A stretch of 58,769 bases of DNA from Pseudomonadota bacterium. Lineage in GTDB: Bacteria > Desulfobacterota > Desulfobulbia > Desulfobulbales > CALZHT01. Made by a program: the position numbers and the translations under genes. Of the stretch, positions 7,807 to 16,763 are shown piece by piece. The notes under the pieces are model-generated. The model saw only the letters and a program-made list of their open reading frames with translations, was not told the origin of the DNA and did no database searches. The stretch is from positions 1 to 58,769 of the forward strand of contig JAHJJF010000098.1 of assembly GCA_018823135.1 (NCBI GenBank), given 5' to 3'. Every line of letters begins with the position of its first letter. Within the stretch, counting starts at the first letter, position 1.

Positions 7807-8753
7807 GGCTTTCTTGATCCTGTTCCTGTTTCTCCCGGTCCGTCCGGGACTGGTTTGCGGCCGAAAAGCAGGCCGCGCGGGTCACGCTCGGTCTGTTCGC
7901 TCAGGCGCCGCAGCGAGATCGCCAGAACGCTCAGTTCACCGAGCAGGCGTTCAAGTTCGGGCAGAGTTTCCGAGGTGAAGCGTTTTACTTCGCTGCCCAG
8001 GGAGTCGACCGTTTTGCCAATGCCGACACTCGTCAGGGTGACCTGGTCCCCCATTTTTCCCACCGCTTCGGCGCTGCGTCCGATATCATCGAGCACGGGA
8101 CCGATCCGGGCAGTTGCCTGGGATGCGTTGTCGAAAGTGAGGGCGGCATTGTTAATGGCCGCGTTGAGCGTGTCCTTGCGCGCTGCAATGGTGTGGGCAA
8201 TGGTGGCAATGTCCGCGAGTGCGTTCTCAAATGCCGCCCGGTTTTTGTCGCTCAAAATGGAATTGATGTTGTTCGAGGTGCTGTCCAGTTTAGCAAGCAC
8301 TGTGGTGAGTAAATTTTCCAGGCGCGCGCTGAGCGATGGTTGGGTGCGGATCACCGGATACTTGTTGTCAGCGGTTGCGCGCAGGGGGGGTGAATTCCGC
8401 GTCCCGCCGCTGAGTTCGACATAGGCGATGCCCGTCAGACCCTGTGTTCTCAGAATCGCAACAGTGTCTTCCTTGATCGGCGTGCCATGCTCGATGGCGA
8501 AGAGCAGTTTCACCATTTCCGGATTTTCCGGGTCAAGCCGAATTTCCCGCACTTTGCCCACCTCGACGCCGTTGTATTTGACCGATGCGTTCAGTTCGAG
8601 GCCGGAAACCGATTCTTCTTCGATGGCAAGATAGAGATCGTACTTTTTTTGAAAGGCTCCGCCCGAAGCGAGCCAGAGCACGCCCGCGATCAGCGCAGCG
8701 CCGAGGACAAGAACGAATATGCCCACAATGGTATAGTTTACTTTCGTTTCCAT
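7803..8753 (-). CDS. mlaD: MlaD/MCE-domain periplasmic lipid-transport protein
   Basis: 316 residues. One N-terminal membrane helix (about 8-30, 'VGIFVLVLGAALIAGVLWLASGG') is followed by a single MCE domain (about 38-120, 'LELNASVKYNGVEVGKVREIRLDPE', 'LRTQGLTGIAYVELSGG'). A long coiled region and a charged tail follow. MCE proteins form hexameric rings that pass phospholipids across the periplasm. The product is longer than E. coli MlaD (about 180 residues) and closer to the Mce-type proteins with an extended helical C-terminus. AGGAGGCGGTC precedes the ATG. It lies 22 bases after the ATPase gene. Confidence 0.92.
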   Translation of the reverse strand: METKVNYTIVGIFVLVLGAALIAGVLWLASGGAFQKKYDLYLAIEEESVSGLELNASVKYNGVEVGKVREIRLDPENPEMVKLLFAIEHGTPIKEDTVAILRTQGLTGIAYVELSGGTRNSPPLRATADNKYPVIRTQPSLSARLENLLTTVLAKLDSTSNNINSILSDKNRAAFENALADIATIAHTIAARKDTLNAAINNAALTFDNASQATARIGPVLDDIGRSAEAVGKMGDQVTLTSVGIGKTVDSLGSEVKRFTSETLPELERLLGELSVLAISLRRLSEQTERDPRGLLFGRKPVPDGPGETGTGSRKP

Positions 8754-8775
8754 GACCGCCTCCTGAACCTTGACA

Positions 8776-9588
8776 CTACACGCTGTTAACCTGAGATTTC
8801 ACATGCCCCGCCTGTTTCTGCGCCGCCCTTCCGCGCGGGCCGTCAAAGAATTGCCTGATGGCGGGATTGTCCATTTTCAGGAGTTCCGGCATCGAGCCGA
8901 GGCCCTGCACACTGCCTTCCGCGAGAACGGCGACGCGATCGGTAACCTGCCACAGCAGGTCAAGGTCGTGAGTGATCATGACTATGGTCAGGCCGAAGAG
9001 GTCGCGCAGTTTGTGCACCAGTTCATCGATGCCGGCGGCGCTTTCCGGGTCGAGGCCAGCGGTGGGTTCGTCGAGAAACAGCAGTTCCGGGTCCAGCGCC
9101 AGCGCCCGGGCCAGCGACGCGCGTTTCATCATGCCGCCGCTGAGCTCGGACGGATACTGCGCGCCGACCTCCGGCGCCAGACCGGTCAGGGAGAGTTTCC
9201 AGGCCGCGATTTCATCAATCAAACCGTCTCGAAGTTGTGTATGTTCGCGTAACGGCAAGCCGATATTTTCTTTCACGGTAAGCGAGCCGAACAGTCCGCC
9301 GTGCTGGAACATCACCCCCCAGCGCAGGCGCAGCGCGCGGGTCTCGTCATCCCCAAGCTTTTGCAGATCCACGCCGAGCACCCGGATGGTACCAGAGGTC
9401 GGGCGCTGCAGCAGAATCATTTCCCGCAGCAGCGTCGATTTGCCGGAGCCGCTGCCGCCGATCAACGCAAAAACTTCCGCGCGGCGCACTTCGAGGTCAA
9501 GTTCGGAATGCACGATATGGTCGCCGAAGCGCGTCGATACCTTGCTGAGTTCGATGACTGTTTCGTCTGTAAGGATTTGGTTTTGCAT
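8776..9588 (-). CDS. mlaF: MlaF-type ABC transporter ATP-binding protein
   Basis: 270 residues with the complete ATPase motifs: Walker A 'GGSGSGKST' (about 44-52), signature 'LSGGMMKR' (149-156), Walker B 'LLFLDEP' (169-175) and switch His in 'VMITHDLD'. It powers the MlaE permease at the inner membrane for phospholipid transport. The start is set at 9588, one base after the permease stop (TGACATG); an in-frame ATG at 9630 would overlap the permease by 41 bases and add 14 residues unlike the family. Order and spacing indicate a single operon. Confidence 0.93.
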   Translation of the reverse strand: MQNQILTDETVIELSKVSTRFGDHIVHSELDLEVRRAEVFALIGGSGSGKSTLLREMILLQRPTSGTIRVLGVDLQKLGDDETRALRLRWGVMFQHGGLFGSLTVKENIGLPLREHTQLRDGLIDEIAAWKLSLTGLAPEVGAQYPSELSGGMMKRASLARALALDPELLFLDEPTAGLDPESAAGIDELVHKLRDLFGLTIVMITHDLDLLWQVTDRVAVLAEGSVQGLGSMPELLKMDNPAIRQFFDGPRGRAAQKQAGHVKSQVNSV

Positions 9589-9589
9589 G

Positions 9590-10723
9590 TCAGATCCCCA
9601 GCGCACTGAAAGCGATCGAAAACAGGGCATCGGCCACGATCACCAGGAAAATTGATTGCACGACGCTGCGCGTGGTCTGGCGGCCGACGCTGTCGGCGCC
9701 GCCCTTGGTGCGGAAGCCTTGAAAACAGCCGACTACGGCGATGATTGCGGCGAATGCCGGCGCTTTGCCGATGCCGACCATGTAGGCAGTAATACTGATG
9801 GATTTGGCGAAGCGTTGGAGAAACTCGCCGAATTCAACGCCGAGCTGGGCGCGCGCCATGATCATCCCGCCGAAGACGCCGAGCACGTCCGCAAACACGG
9901 TCAGCAGCGGCAGCGCGATAACCAGCGCAATGATCTTCGGCAGAACCAGCAGTTCGAGGGGCGCGATGCCGAGGGTGCGCATGGCGTCGATCTCCTCGGT
10001 CACGGACATGGTTCCGATCTGCGCGGCATATGCTGAGCCCGAGCGTCCGGCGATGATGATGGCGGTGATCAGCGGCGCAAACTCGCGCAGCATTGACAGG
10101 CCGACAAGATCGACCACGAATATGTTGGCACCGTAGCGTCTGAGTTGGTCGGCACCCTGATAGGCAACCACGATTCCGAGAAGAAAGGACAGCAGGCCGA
10201 CAATGGGCAGCGCGTTGAAGCCGGCGCTCCGAATGTTGAAAAGGATTGGGCGCCACCTGAATCGCGCCGGATGCGCCATGCAGCCTCCAAAGGCGATCGC
10301 TGTTGCGCCGACGAAACTGAACAACGCCACGGTTTGTTCCAGGGCGGCCGCAGCACTTCGGCCGATATGCGCTAACACCGTCTGGGAATGGCCGGTGGCA
10401 GGCGTGTGCAGATCAGCCTGATCGGCGACATGCGCCACGACTTCCAGCAGCCTGGCGAATTCCGGACGCAGATTGCGCGCCTGCACGACATTTTCCTGAT
10501 CGCCCAGCCGTGCCAGGAATTTTTGAAGAATCCAGGCGCCCGCGGTATCGAAGGCCTCGATGCCCGCACCGTCGACGACCAGCTCTGCTTGTGACGGCGT
10601 GGACATCGCATCGAGTCGCGGCTGGATCCTGCCGATCCCGAGCGCGGTCCAGGCCCCCGACAATATGAATTCCCGGGGCGTCGGTTGTGCGATTGCGGCG
10701 GGTTGAGGCGATAATGGTTTCAT
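9590..10723 (-). CDS. mlaE: MlaE-type ABC permease with N-terminal STAS-like domain
   Basis: 377 residues. An N-terminal STAS-like region (about 20-115, 'ELVVDGAGIEAFDTAGAWILQKFL') precedes the MlaE permease (about 135-377) with about five membrane helices and the family signatures 'LLSFLLGIVVAYQGADQLRRYG' and 'GRSGSAYAAQIGTMSVTEEIDAMRTLG'. In many deltaproteobacteria and Bacteroidetes this permease carries the STAS domain that is a separate protein (MlaB) in E. coli. No clear ribosome site precedes the ATG at 10723. It is the first gene of the mla-like operon and lies 28 bases after a DUF3185 gene. Confidence 0.92.
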   Translation of the reverse strand: MKPLSPQPAAIAQPTPREFILSGAWTALGIGRIQPRLDAMSTPSQAELVVDGAGIEAFDTAGAWILQKFLARLGDQENVVQARNLRPEFARLLEVVAHVADQADLHTPATGHSQTVLAHIGRSAAAALEQTVALFSFVGATAIAFGGCMAHPARFRWRPILFNIRSAGFNALPIVGLLSFLLGIVVAYQGADQLRRYGANIFVVDLVGLSMLREFAPLITAIIIAGRSGSAYAAQIGTMSVTEEIDAMRTLGIAPLELLVLPKIIALVIALPLLTVFADVLGVFGGMIMARAQLGVEFGEFLQRFAKSISITAYMVGIGKAPAFAAIIAVVGCFQGFRTKGGADSVGRQTTRSVVQSIFLVIVADALFSIAFSALGI

Positions 10724-10751
10724 GATCAGGAGTTGAAATTATCCGTTGACT

Positions 10752-10973
10752 TCAACCTTTTTTTCTTCCCATGACCAGCAGTACAACGCCGCCCACGAGG
10801 GCTACAGCTCCCACGATCGGCGGGAGTGGAATCGTTCTCGTCTTATCGGCCGATATCTGGAGAGGACCGAGATCAACGACCTTCTCTCGGGTTGTGAAGC
10901 TGATGCCTTGATAAATAAAGGCAGCGATTCCTATGGCAATGAGAATGCCGGCTACCACCGTGTAGGTTTTCAT
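10752..10973 (-). CDS. DUF3185 small membrane protein
   Basis: 73 residues: helix 1 (about 5-22, 'VVAGILIAIGIAAFIYQGISF'), a short loop with 'ADKTRTIPLPPI' and helix 2 (about 50-68). Paralogue of the protein at 3704-3976, sharing MKTY, YQGI and the loop pattern. GGGAGGAGCGAA precedes the ATG. It sits between the lmo0937-like gene and mlaE on the same strand and may be co-transcribed with either. Function unknown. Confidence 0.8.
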   Translation of the reverse strand: MKTYTVVAGILIAIGIAAFIYQGISFTTREKVVDLGPLQISADKTRTIPLPPIVGAVALVGGVVLLVMGRKKG

Positions 10974-11026
10974 TTCGCTCCTCCCTGAGAATAATTATTT
11001 TGGTTGCGTTCCAGATTGCCTGCCGG

Positions 11027-11176
11027 CTACAGGACTTTTCGACCCTGAATGAGGTTGAGCAACACCACAATAATGGCAAGGACCAGGAGGACATGTATGA
11101 ACCCTCCCATGGTATAGCTGCTCACCAATCCCAGCGCCCACATGACTACCAGTATTACGGAAATCGTCCACAGCAT
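11027..11176 (-). CDS. lmo0937-family (DUF5670) 49-residue membrane protein
   Basis: The minus strand encodes MLWTISVILVVMWALG..., with a near-consensus AAGGAGGA ribosome site 6 bases before the ATG, a central 'SSYTMGGFIHVLLVLA' and a second helix ending 'NLIQGRK'. The MLWT start, the tMGGfiH segment and the two short helices are the signature of the lmo0937 family of tiny membrane proteins of unknown function. These are frequent beside BON, OmpA and DUF3185 genes. It is 53 bases upstream of the DUF3185 gene. It is shorter than many gene finders accept. Confidence 0.85.
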   Translation of the reverse strand: MLWTISVILVVMWALGLVSSYTMGGFIHVLLVLAIIVVLLNLIQGRKVL

Positions 11177-11353
11177 ATTATGATCCTCCTTGGGTTATGG
11201 TGCCAGGGAACAGGCTCCGGTAATTTCCTGAGCAATTCTCCGGCAGCGTAGTGATCGCGAAACCGTCTTACGATACAGACATCGTCGAGTAGAATAATAA
11301 AACTATTTCAGGAAGACCTTTCGCGTTCCTTCCGAAAGGCCCCTGAAAAAAGT

Positions 11354-13009
11354 CTATTGAGCTGCGATGATTGAGCCTCTCTGCGCGGACGGTGTGACGA
11401 TCACATCGATTCGCCGGTTCGCGGCCCGGCCTTCCGGGGTTTCATTGGATTCCAGAGGTCGTATGGAACCGTATCCCACTGCAACGATTCGTTCCGGCGG
11501 CAAGGTCTGGTTCGCCACCAGATACGCATTCACAGCTTCAGCCCGCTGCTTGGACAGGTCTGCGTTCAGTTCGTCCGTGCCGGTGCTGTCGGTATGTCCC
11601 TCAATGACCACATCGGGTTCGGCAAAAACACGAATCGAGCGTTGAACCTTGCTCAGGATCGCATAGTTATCGGGCATGATGATGGACTTGCCCACGGGAA
11701 ACTGCATGGTCTTCAGCCGGATAACGAGCTGGGAGCCTTGTTTGTAGACCTCGGCCTCATTCGGCTCAAAAAAGGTCTGGACAACGTTGTACTGTTCATT
11801 GAAACGCCGTTCAGCCGCCAGCCGCTCTTCGACCTGTTGTTTCTCTTGCGCCATGCGTTTTTCCGAGGCGCTCGTCGCCGCCGCCATACGTTCGAGGGCA
11901 ATTCGATCTTCGCGGGTTTTTCCCTCAAGCGAGGCGACCTGGTTTTTCAACGACTCGACTTCGGTCTGATACTGACTGCGTACGGAATCGACTATCTTCG
12001 TGTTTTTCTCCTTGACGGCGTCGAGTTCCGCCGTGTGTGTCTTGGCCTTTTCAACCATGAACTGACGGTCGTCCTGCACTGCCGTGATGGAAGCCAGAAG
12101 ATTTTCCACCTGCACCTGATGTGGTTGATTCCGCATGTCGGGCACGGAGAGCCGGGTTGCGGTCTTGTGTAGAATCGCTTCCATCCAGAGGGCCAGCTCC
12201 TCGGGTTTTTTGGGTTTGATCTCCTCGCTCAGCCGTGTAACCTGGAGGAGGCGTCCGGCCTGGAACAGAGCGGCTTCGGCCTTCTTGTGCATCTCTAACC
12301 TTTGATACCGGTGTTCGGAGATGAAGTCGTCGGCTTGTTTCAACAGGTTCACGGCCAGAGCATGCATCTGAGGCGCATTCTTTTGCGCGCCCTCGTTTTC
12401 GGCCTGTTGGATCAGCGCACGGACCTCGCCGATGGTTTGCTCCTTGATCGCCCGTACTTCAAGCTGATCAAAAATCTTGGTTACGCGGGCCTGATTGTTT
12501 GTCGCCCAGTTGAGATTGTTGTTCTCGATCCCCCGGGTGAGTTCAAGAAAAAATTCTTCAGCCTCAGCATAAGGCTCGAGGCTTGTGGCGCCGGCCTCCC
12601 GGGCGAGTTTGCGCGCCTTTATCACGTCGGCAAGCGCGGTGTGAACGACATCCACCTGTTCCTGGGCGGTTTTGAGTTGTGCGCGGGCAAGGGAGACATT
12701 CTGGAGAATGACCGTAATCGAATCCCCGCGTTCCACTCCTTTCCGCGCCTCCGCGAACGATTTCTCCGCCTTGCCGAACATCTCGGGCACAAGGACGTCG
12801 AGCATATTGTTTCGAGCATGGGCAAATTCCTTGTCGAGCTGGTTCACCTGTTCCGTTGGGTTTTCGGTGGACGCGATGGCGATGGGCTTGAGCGTGGGCG
12901 TCTGCCCGGCGCATGACACCAGGAATAACAATAGTATTAGGACTCCTGCTCTGATTCCTTTATTCTTGATGAATGACATTTGTCCTTTTGAGCAAAAGTT
13001 GTTTTTCAT
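11354..13009 (-). CDS. OmpA-domain lipoprotein with DUF4398-like N-terminus
   Basis: 551 residues. The signal sequence ends in VSC (Cys about 33). A DUF4398-like helical region (about 50-125, 'PEMFGKAEKSFAEARKGVERGD') and a long coiled coil (about 300-420, 'VEKAKTHTAELDAVKEKNTKI') follow, then an OmpA peptidoglycan-binding domain (about 425-540, 'IEGHTDSTGTDELNADLSKQ' and 'GRAANRRIDVIV'). It should tether the outer membrane to the cell wall. Two starts are possible: 13009 (AAGGAAAATAATT) or the ATG at 12979, which gives a normal-length lipoprotein signal but a very short ribosome spacing. The coiled coil is unusually long for the family. Confidence 0.88.
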   Translation of the reverse strand: MKNNFCSKGQMSFIKNKGIRAGVLILLLFLVSCAGQTPTLKPIAIASTENPTEQVNQLDKEFAHARNNMLDVLVPEMFGKAEKSFAEARKGVERGDSITVILQNVSLARAQLKTAQEQVDVVHTALADVIKARKLAREAGATSLEPYAEAEEFFLELTRGIENNNLNWATNNQARVTKIFDQLEVRAIKEQTIGEVRALIQQAENEGAQKNAPQMHALAVNLLKQADDFISEHRYQRLEMHKKAEAALFQAGRLLQVTRLSEEIKPKKPEELALWMEAILHKTATRLSVPDMRNQPHQVQVENLLASITAVQDDRQFMVEKAKTHTAELDAVKEKNTKIVDSVRSQYQTEVESLKNQVASLEGKTREDRIALERMAAATSASEKRMAQEKQQVEERLAAERRFNEQYNVVQTFFEPNEAEVYKQGSQLVIRLKTMQFPVGKSIIMPDNYAILSKVQRSIRVFAEPDVVIEGHTDSTGTDELNADLSKQRAEAVNAYLVANQTLPPERIVAVGYGSIRPLESNETPEGRAANRRIDVIVTPSAQRGSIIAAQ

Positions 13010-13139
13010 AATTATTTTCCTTGTCCAATCATGGACTAATTGATAGTCCTTTTGTTGATCACGCTTTTCATTCCCGTCTCTTGTCCTTTGGACAAAATTA
13101 TCAGAGAGAGTTGGCCGTTTTTAGAGGGTGGAGGCAGGT

Positions 13140-13460
13140 TTACTGCAACCCCTTGAGATGCATGTCATTCTTGACCGATTTCACCCCCTTGACGCGGCCT
13201 GCGACTTCCACTGCTTTGTCAATGTCGGTCTGGGAATTCACGAAGCCGCTCAACTGAACCACGCCTTTGAAGGTTTCGACGCTGATCTCGCTGGACTTCA
13301 GTGATCCGTCCTTGAAAATTTCCGTTTTGACCTTGGTGGTGATTACTGAGTCGTCTATATACTCCCCGGTTCCTTCTTTCTCTGCCGTCGATCCGCAACC
13401 CAGAAAAGAAACCAACAGAATGAAGAGCATTATGTCGGTGAACAACTTGATTGGTTTCAT
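13140..13460 (-). CDS. BON-domain lipoprotein
   Basis: 106 residues from the ATG at 13460 (GGGAGTCAAATC upstream); a longer reading frame to 13634 overlaps the next gene and is not supported. The signal ends in FLGC (Cys22), followed by one BON domain (about 40-104, 'DDSVITTKVKTEIFKDGSLKSSEI', 'GVVQLSGFVNSQTDIDKAVEVA', 'GVKSVKNDM'). BON domains bind phospholipid membranes and are induced by envelope or osmotic stress (OsmY). It groups with the three-BON protein at 14522-15328. Confidence 0.88.
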   Translation of the reverse strand: MKPIKLFTDIMLFILLVSFLGCGSTAEKEGTGEYIDDSVITTKVKTEIFKDGSLKSSEISVETFKGVVQLSGFVNSQTDIDKAVEVAGRVKGVKSVKNDMHLKGLQ

Positions 13461-13533
13461 GATTTGACTCCCTATGCCTTTACGTGCGGCTGTCTTCAGG
13501 TATTGTCCTGATGAGTGTTGTGCATGGTGCAGA

Positions 13534-14391
13534 TTATCTTTTTCTCTTTCTGCTGAGGCTTGCCAAGCCGACAATTCCGGTGCCGAAGAGGAGCATGGTG
13601 GCTGGTTCGGGGACCTGCTGCGTGCCGCCGCCATTTCCGCCGCCGCTCCCGCCGCTGAAGCCGTAGCTGCCGAAGTCCGGACGGCCGCTGCCGAAGTCTT
13701 CGAGTGTGTTATTGTTGGAGATGGTGTTTGTATCCATGGTCACCGCTGCATTGAGGGCGATGGCTCTCCCGCATAGAATTGCCGCCGTGGTATTCAGGGT
13801 TATGCTCTGGTCCGCGAGAATATTTCCCGCGAACGTCGTGCTTGTACCCAGAGTCGCGGAAGTGCCGACCTGCCAATAAACTCCGCTGAGCGCTCCCCCA
13901 TTGATGACGTTCACGGAAGAGGCGCTTGCGGTGGTGAGTGCGCTCTCAATCTGGAAAACGAAGTCCGCATCAGGGTTGCCCTGGAAATCGAGCGTGAGGG
14001 TTCCCGTCAACTGAGCCTCGGAGTCAAAATGATACACACCGGGAGTGAGTGTGAGCCCACCCAGGTCCTGGCCGGTCAAATCATAAGCGGATGTCAAAGC
14101 TGCAAGCGCATTGTAAGCAGTGAGGGCATCAATCTGAGCCTGTTGCGCAACCGCATCAGTCTGGTGTACCGTGCCTGTGATCGAGACGCTTCCCAAGCCG
14201 GTGATTGAAGAACCGGGATAAAGACCCAGATCACCGTAAATGGTGGTTGAGCCGGTATTGGTCACCGTCGAGGCGCCCAGGACCGCGAAGTTCTGCGCAG
14301 AGCCCAATATTGGCAGGGCCAATCCCAGAGCCGGGGTGCAAAGCGCGAATAATGCCGAGATTGTCAGAATATGGAAGATTTTGTGTTTCAT
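13534..14391 (-). CDS. Ice-binding-like (DUF3494) protein with PEP-CTERM sorting signal
   Basis: 285 residues. Signal peptide (about 1-26), a DUF3494 domain (about 30-225, '[14 protein letters not shown]', '[20 protein letters not shown]', '[11 protein letters not shown]', '[12 protein letters not shown]', '[10 protein letters not shown]'), a Gly/Ser-rich linker, and a classical PEP-CTERM tail: '[13 protein letters not shown]', a hydrophobic helix and 'SRKRKR'. PEP-CTERM proteins are processed by exosortase and often end in the biofilm matrix. No exosortase is in this window. The domain is the same fold as the lipoprotein at 2632-3441 but has a different anchoring route. AGGAGGTCCAAA lies upstream of the ATG. 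Confidence 0.92.
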   Translation of the reverse strand: MKHKIFHILTISALFALCTPALGLALPILGSAQNFAVLGASTVTNTGSTTIYGDLGLYPGSSITGLGSVSITGTVHQTDAVAQQAQIDALTAYNALAALTSAYDLTGQDLGGLTLTPGVYHFDSEAQLTGTLTLDFQGNPDADFVFQIESALTTASASSVNVINGGALSGVYWQVGTSATLGTSTTFAGNILADQSITLNTTAAILCGRAIALNAAVTMDTNTISNNNTLEDFGSGRPDFGSYGFSGGSGGGNGGGTQQVPEPATMLLFGTGIVGLASLSRKRKR

Positions 14392-14521
14392 TTTGGACCT
14401 CCTTTCTCGATTTATTTTGTTTGAAACGTTTTACGACAACCAAAACTGCGGATATGCATTGCACAGACGCGCTCCCGGTTCTGGTTCGGCAACCAATCAG
14501 AGTCCGGGGCGAGTCACCTGT

Positions 14522-15328
14522 TCAGCTTTTTGCCGCCATCTTGGGATTCTTGATGGTCATATTGTTGATCACGCTTTTCACGCCGTGAACATCCTCCACG
14601 TATTTGGTGACCAGAGCCTTTTCTGCCGCGTTTCCGGCCTGGCCTTCAAGAGTGACCAAACCGTTTTCCGTCTCGACCTTGGTCTGGATGGCGCTGGTTG
14701 AGCGATGATACAGTAAAGTCATTTTGACCAGGGCGGTGATTGATGCGTCATCAATTGATTCGCCCATCTCATTCATCTTGTAGCCCAATGTCTGTTTGTC
14801 CGGTTTGCCGCCTTTCATTGCGATGGACATCTCATTTTTTACCTCTTTGACACCTTCGACATCCTTGGCATATTCCGTTGTCAGTTCTTTCTGGGCGCTG
14901 TTGTCCGCTTCACCCTTCAGGGACACGATCCCGTCCTTGGTGGTAACCTCGGTCATGACGCTCACGTTCCGATGAAACAGGAGCGCGGTCTTCACTTTGG
15001 TGGTGAGCCATGCATCCGACTTTTCCGCGGGGGCATCTTTAATTTTCAGTTGATTGTCAACGCTTTTGACCCCGGGGAGGCTGGCCACGGTTTCCTGGGC
15101 CATGGATTTGTGGGACCCTTCGGCGACAGTCCCGGTCAAGGTGACAACACCATCCTTGGACTCTATTTTGATGGCATCGTCCTTGAGATATTTCTCGTAC
15201 ACATAGGTTTTTTTGGCGGAAGATTCGATACTGTCATCTATTTTGTCCGCAAACGAACGAACCGGGCCGATTGATACCAATAGAGCAACAACAGCTGCCA
15301 TAAACGCCATTTTATAAATTGTTTTCAT
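14522..15328 (-). CDS. Periplasmic protein with three BON domains
   Basis: 268 residues. Signal peptide (about 1-27, ending SFADK) and three BON repeats: about 30-98 ('DGVVTLTGTVAEGSHK', 'LPGVKSVDNQL'), about 108-172 ('DGIVSLKGEADNSAQK', 'VEGVKEVKNEMS') and about 190-262 ('NGLVTLEGQAGNAAEK', 'VHGVKSVINNM'). This is an OsmY-like layout with one more BON than OsmY. These proteins are thought to bind membranes under osmotic or envelope stress. AGGAGAAAATTC precedes the ATG. It lies between the two PEP-CTERM genes on the same strand. Confidence 0.88.
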   Translation of the reverse strand: MKTIYKMAFMAAVVALLVSIGPVRSFADKIDDSIESSAKKTYVYEKYLKDDAIKIESKDGVVTLTGTVAEGSHKSMAQETVASLPGVKSVDNQLKIKDAPAEKSDAWLTTKVKTALLFHRNVSVMTEVTTKDGIVSLKGEADNSAQKELTTEYAKDVEGVKEVKNEMSIAMKGGKPDKQTLGYKMNEMGESIDDASITALVKMTLLYHRSTSAIQTKVETENGLVTLEGQAGNAAEKALVTKYVEDVHGVKSVINNMTIKNPKMAAKS

Positions 15329-15371
15329 GAATTTTCTCCTTGTTGTTTCAGTGGTTATTTTTTCAACACAG

Positions 15372-15405
15372 CAGCCGTCACCCGTCAGGGGGCGGATGAC
15401 GGCTG
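15372..15405. terminator. Hairpin after the PEP-CTERM gene
   Basis: CAGCCGTCA pairs with TGACGGCTG around a 16-base loop, directly after the stop of the gene ending at 15419. There is no clean T tract on the minus strand, so termination is only suggested. Confidence 0.35.
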
Positions 15406-15418
15406 ACCGTCTATTATT

Positions 15419-16171
15419 TTAATTGCCTTGAGTTGTCTTCTTGCTGATGCGGCGTCTGGCTATGCCGGCAAGACCCGCCAAGCCCGTGCCGAAGAGCAGC
15501 ATGGTGGCCGGCTCCGAAACAGGCTTGGCGGTGTTAACTATGTCACCGTTTAAAATCGTAGTGTTAACTATGTCACCGCTTAAAAGCGTAGTCCTGGTGA
15601 AAACTGCTCCAACACAATTAACAGGGGAAATAAAACTAATGTTGAGGTTACCATTATAGGCGAGGGGCGGAGTGCCATCAGGCATGGTTGTTGGAAGGCC
15701 GTACAGATTAAGAAGTTCGGGAAGTTTGAAATCGGCAAAACTGCCCCCTATGATATTAAAAGTTGTCCCCGATTTGATTACTTGTGTCGTGCCTGAAGTC
15801 CCGGAGAGCAGTGTTCCACTGAAATCAGCCACGTTATCCCCATCGACATCCACACCACCAACAATAGAGATTTCGGAACCAATCCCGCTACCCCTGCCCC
15901 ATCTTCCGGTGTTCGCTCCGGGGTTGAAATTCAATAACGCACCAATAAAACTTAAGGCCTTGCTGGTGTTGCGTAAGGTGTCCAGGCCAACCACGGAGTC
16001 AACTTGAATATTGCTGCCAATCAAAGCCTGGGAGCCACCGCTATAGCTTATTGTCCCTGGGGTTGGGGCTGAGACCGCAAAATCAAGCATCGGGGTCGCC
16101 GCAGCGCTTCCCGCCATCATTCCCATGCCGACCATTGATAGAGCCAAACCTTTAAATAATGTTGTTTTCAT
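15419..16171 (-). CDS. PEP-CTERM sorted secreted protein of unknown function
   Basis: 250 residues from the ATG at 16171 (GGAA 7 bases upstream); a TTG at 16183 would add four residues. Signal peptide (about 1-25, ending SAAATP), a beta-rich body without a recognised domain, and a PEP-CTERM tail with '[17 protein letters not shown]' followed by 'ARRRISKK'. The PEP motif reads SEP here instead of PEP, an accepted variant. Just before the tail, two 30-base tandem units (15531-15590) encode the repeated 'GDIVNT' block. It should be exported and processed by an exosortase located elsewhere. Confidence 0.82.
   Translation of the reverse strand: MKTTLFKGLALSMVGMGMMAGSAAATPMLDFAVSAPTPGTISYSGGSQALIGSNIQVDSVVGLDTLRNTSKALSFIGALLNFNPGANTGRWGRGSGIGSEISIVGGVDVDGDNVADFSGTLLSGTSGTTQVIKSGTTFNIIGGSFADFKLPELLNLYGLPTTMPDGTPPLAYNGNLNISFISPVNCVGAVFTRTTLLSGDIVNTTILNGDIVNTAKPVSEPATMLLFGTGLAGLAGIARRRISKKTTQGN
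15531..15590. repeat. Two-copy 30-bp in-frame tandem repeat
   Basis: Units 15531-15560 and 15561-15590 share 28 of 30 bases and encode ten-residue copies of 'GDIVNTTILN' inside the PEP-CTERM protein. The length is a multiple of three, so copy-number change would keep the frame. Confidence 0.85.
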
Positions 16172-16445
16172 TTTAATTTCCAAATTTTGATTTTGTTAGT
16201 TCTTGAGTCCTTTTCCTCTTTACCTATGAGATGTGCGGACAAACGGCTTGATTTTCTGCACCAATTCTTTGCCCTCCTAATGATTTTAGTGATATTTGCG
16301 TATTCTCACTCGTCCCGGGGCGGCCAGATTGAAAAACATCCGGGATGAGATTCTTTTCATCTCGGGAAATAGAAGTTCATTACTATCTCATGTGGAGTAC
16401 TGATGAGAGTCCAGCTCAACAGGGGCTGGTTTGGTCATGAGCGAA

Positions 16446-16751
16446 TTACTCTTTTTTTATTTCCGGCGGCTTTAGATAGCAGTAAGTAACTAATTCACAT
16501 GGGTCTGAAAGCAGATTCATCGCCCCCCGCATTACTTTGTAACATTCAGACTTGAGATATGTTTCAAGGGTCTTCCGGGACTCCCATTCTTCAAGCAGAC
16601 AGAGGATATTTTCATCCTCAATGCCTTGAAAAAAATCACAACGCCCGCAGCCCTTTTCTTTTTTGATGGCGCCGATAAGCGAGGCAATCGTCTGAGACAG
16701 TTCCTTGCGTTTTTCGGCAGGCACCCTCATATGCTTGATAACGAGAATCAT
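16446..16751 (-). CDS. Antibiotic-biosynthesis-monooxygenase-like (ABM) small protein
   Basis: 101 residues from the ATG at 16751; an upstream extension to 16898 overlaps the regulatory dyad and is not supported. The sequence follows the ABM dimeric alpha/beta barrel: strand 'ILVIKHMRVPAEKR', helix 'LSQTIASLIGAIKKEKGC', strand 'RCDFFQGIEDENILCLLEEW' and the final helix 'LETYLKSECYKVMRG'. ABM proteins include quinol monooxygenases and heme-degrading enzymes; the substrate here is unknown. A sigma-54-like promoter (16764-16779) ends only about 12 bases before the ATG, so the transcript would be nearly leaderless. No ribosome site is visible, in agreement. Confidence 0.72.
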   Translation of the reverse strand: MILVIKHMRVPAEKRKELSQTIASLIGAIKKEKGCGRCDFFQGIEDENILCLLEEWESRKTLETYLKSECYKVMRGAMNLLSDPCELVTYCYLKPPEIKKE

Positions 16752-16763
16752 GATTGAGGTAAT

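Noticed and set aside
12564..12914. Arg-rich ORF inside the OmpA-type gene
   Set aside because: Alternate-frame reading of a GC-rich coiled-coil region; no independent support.
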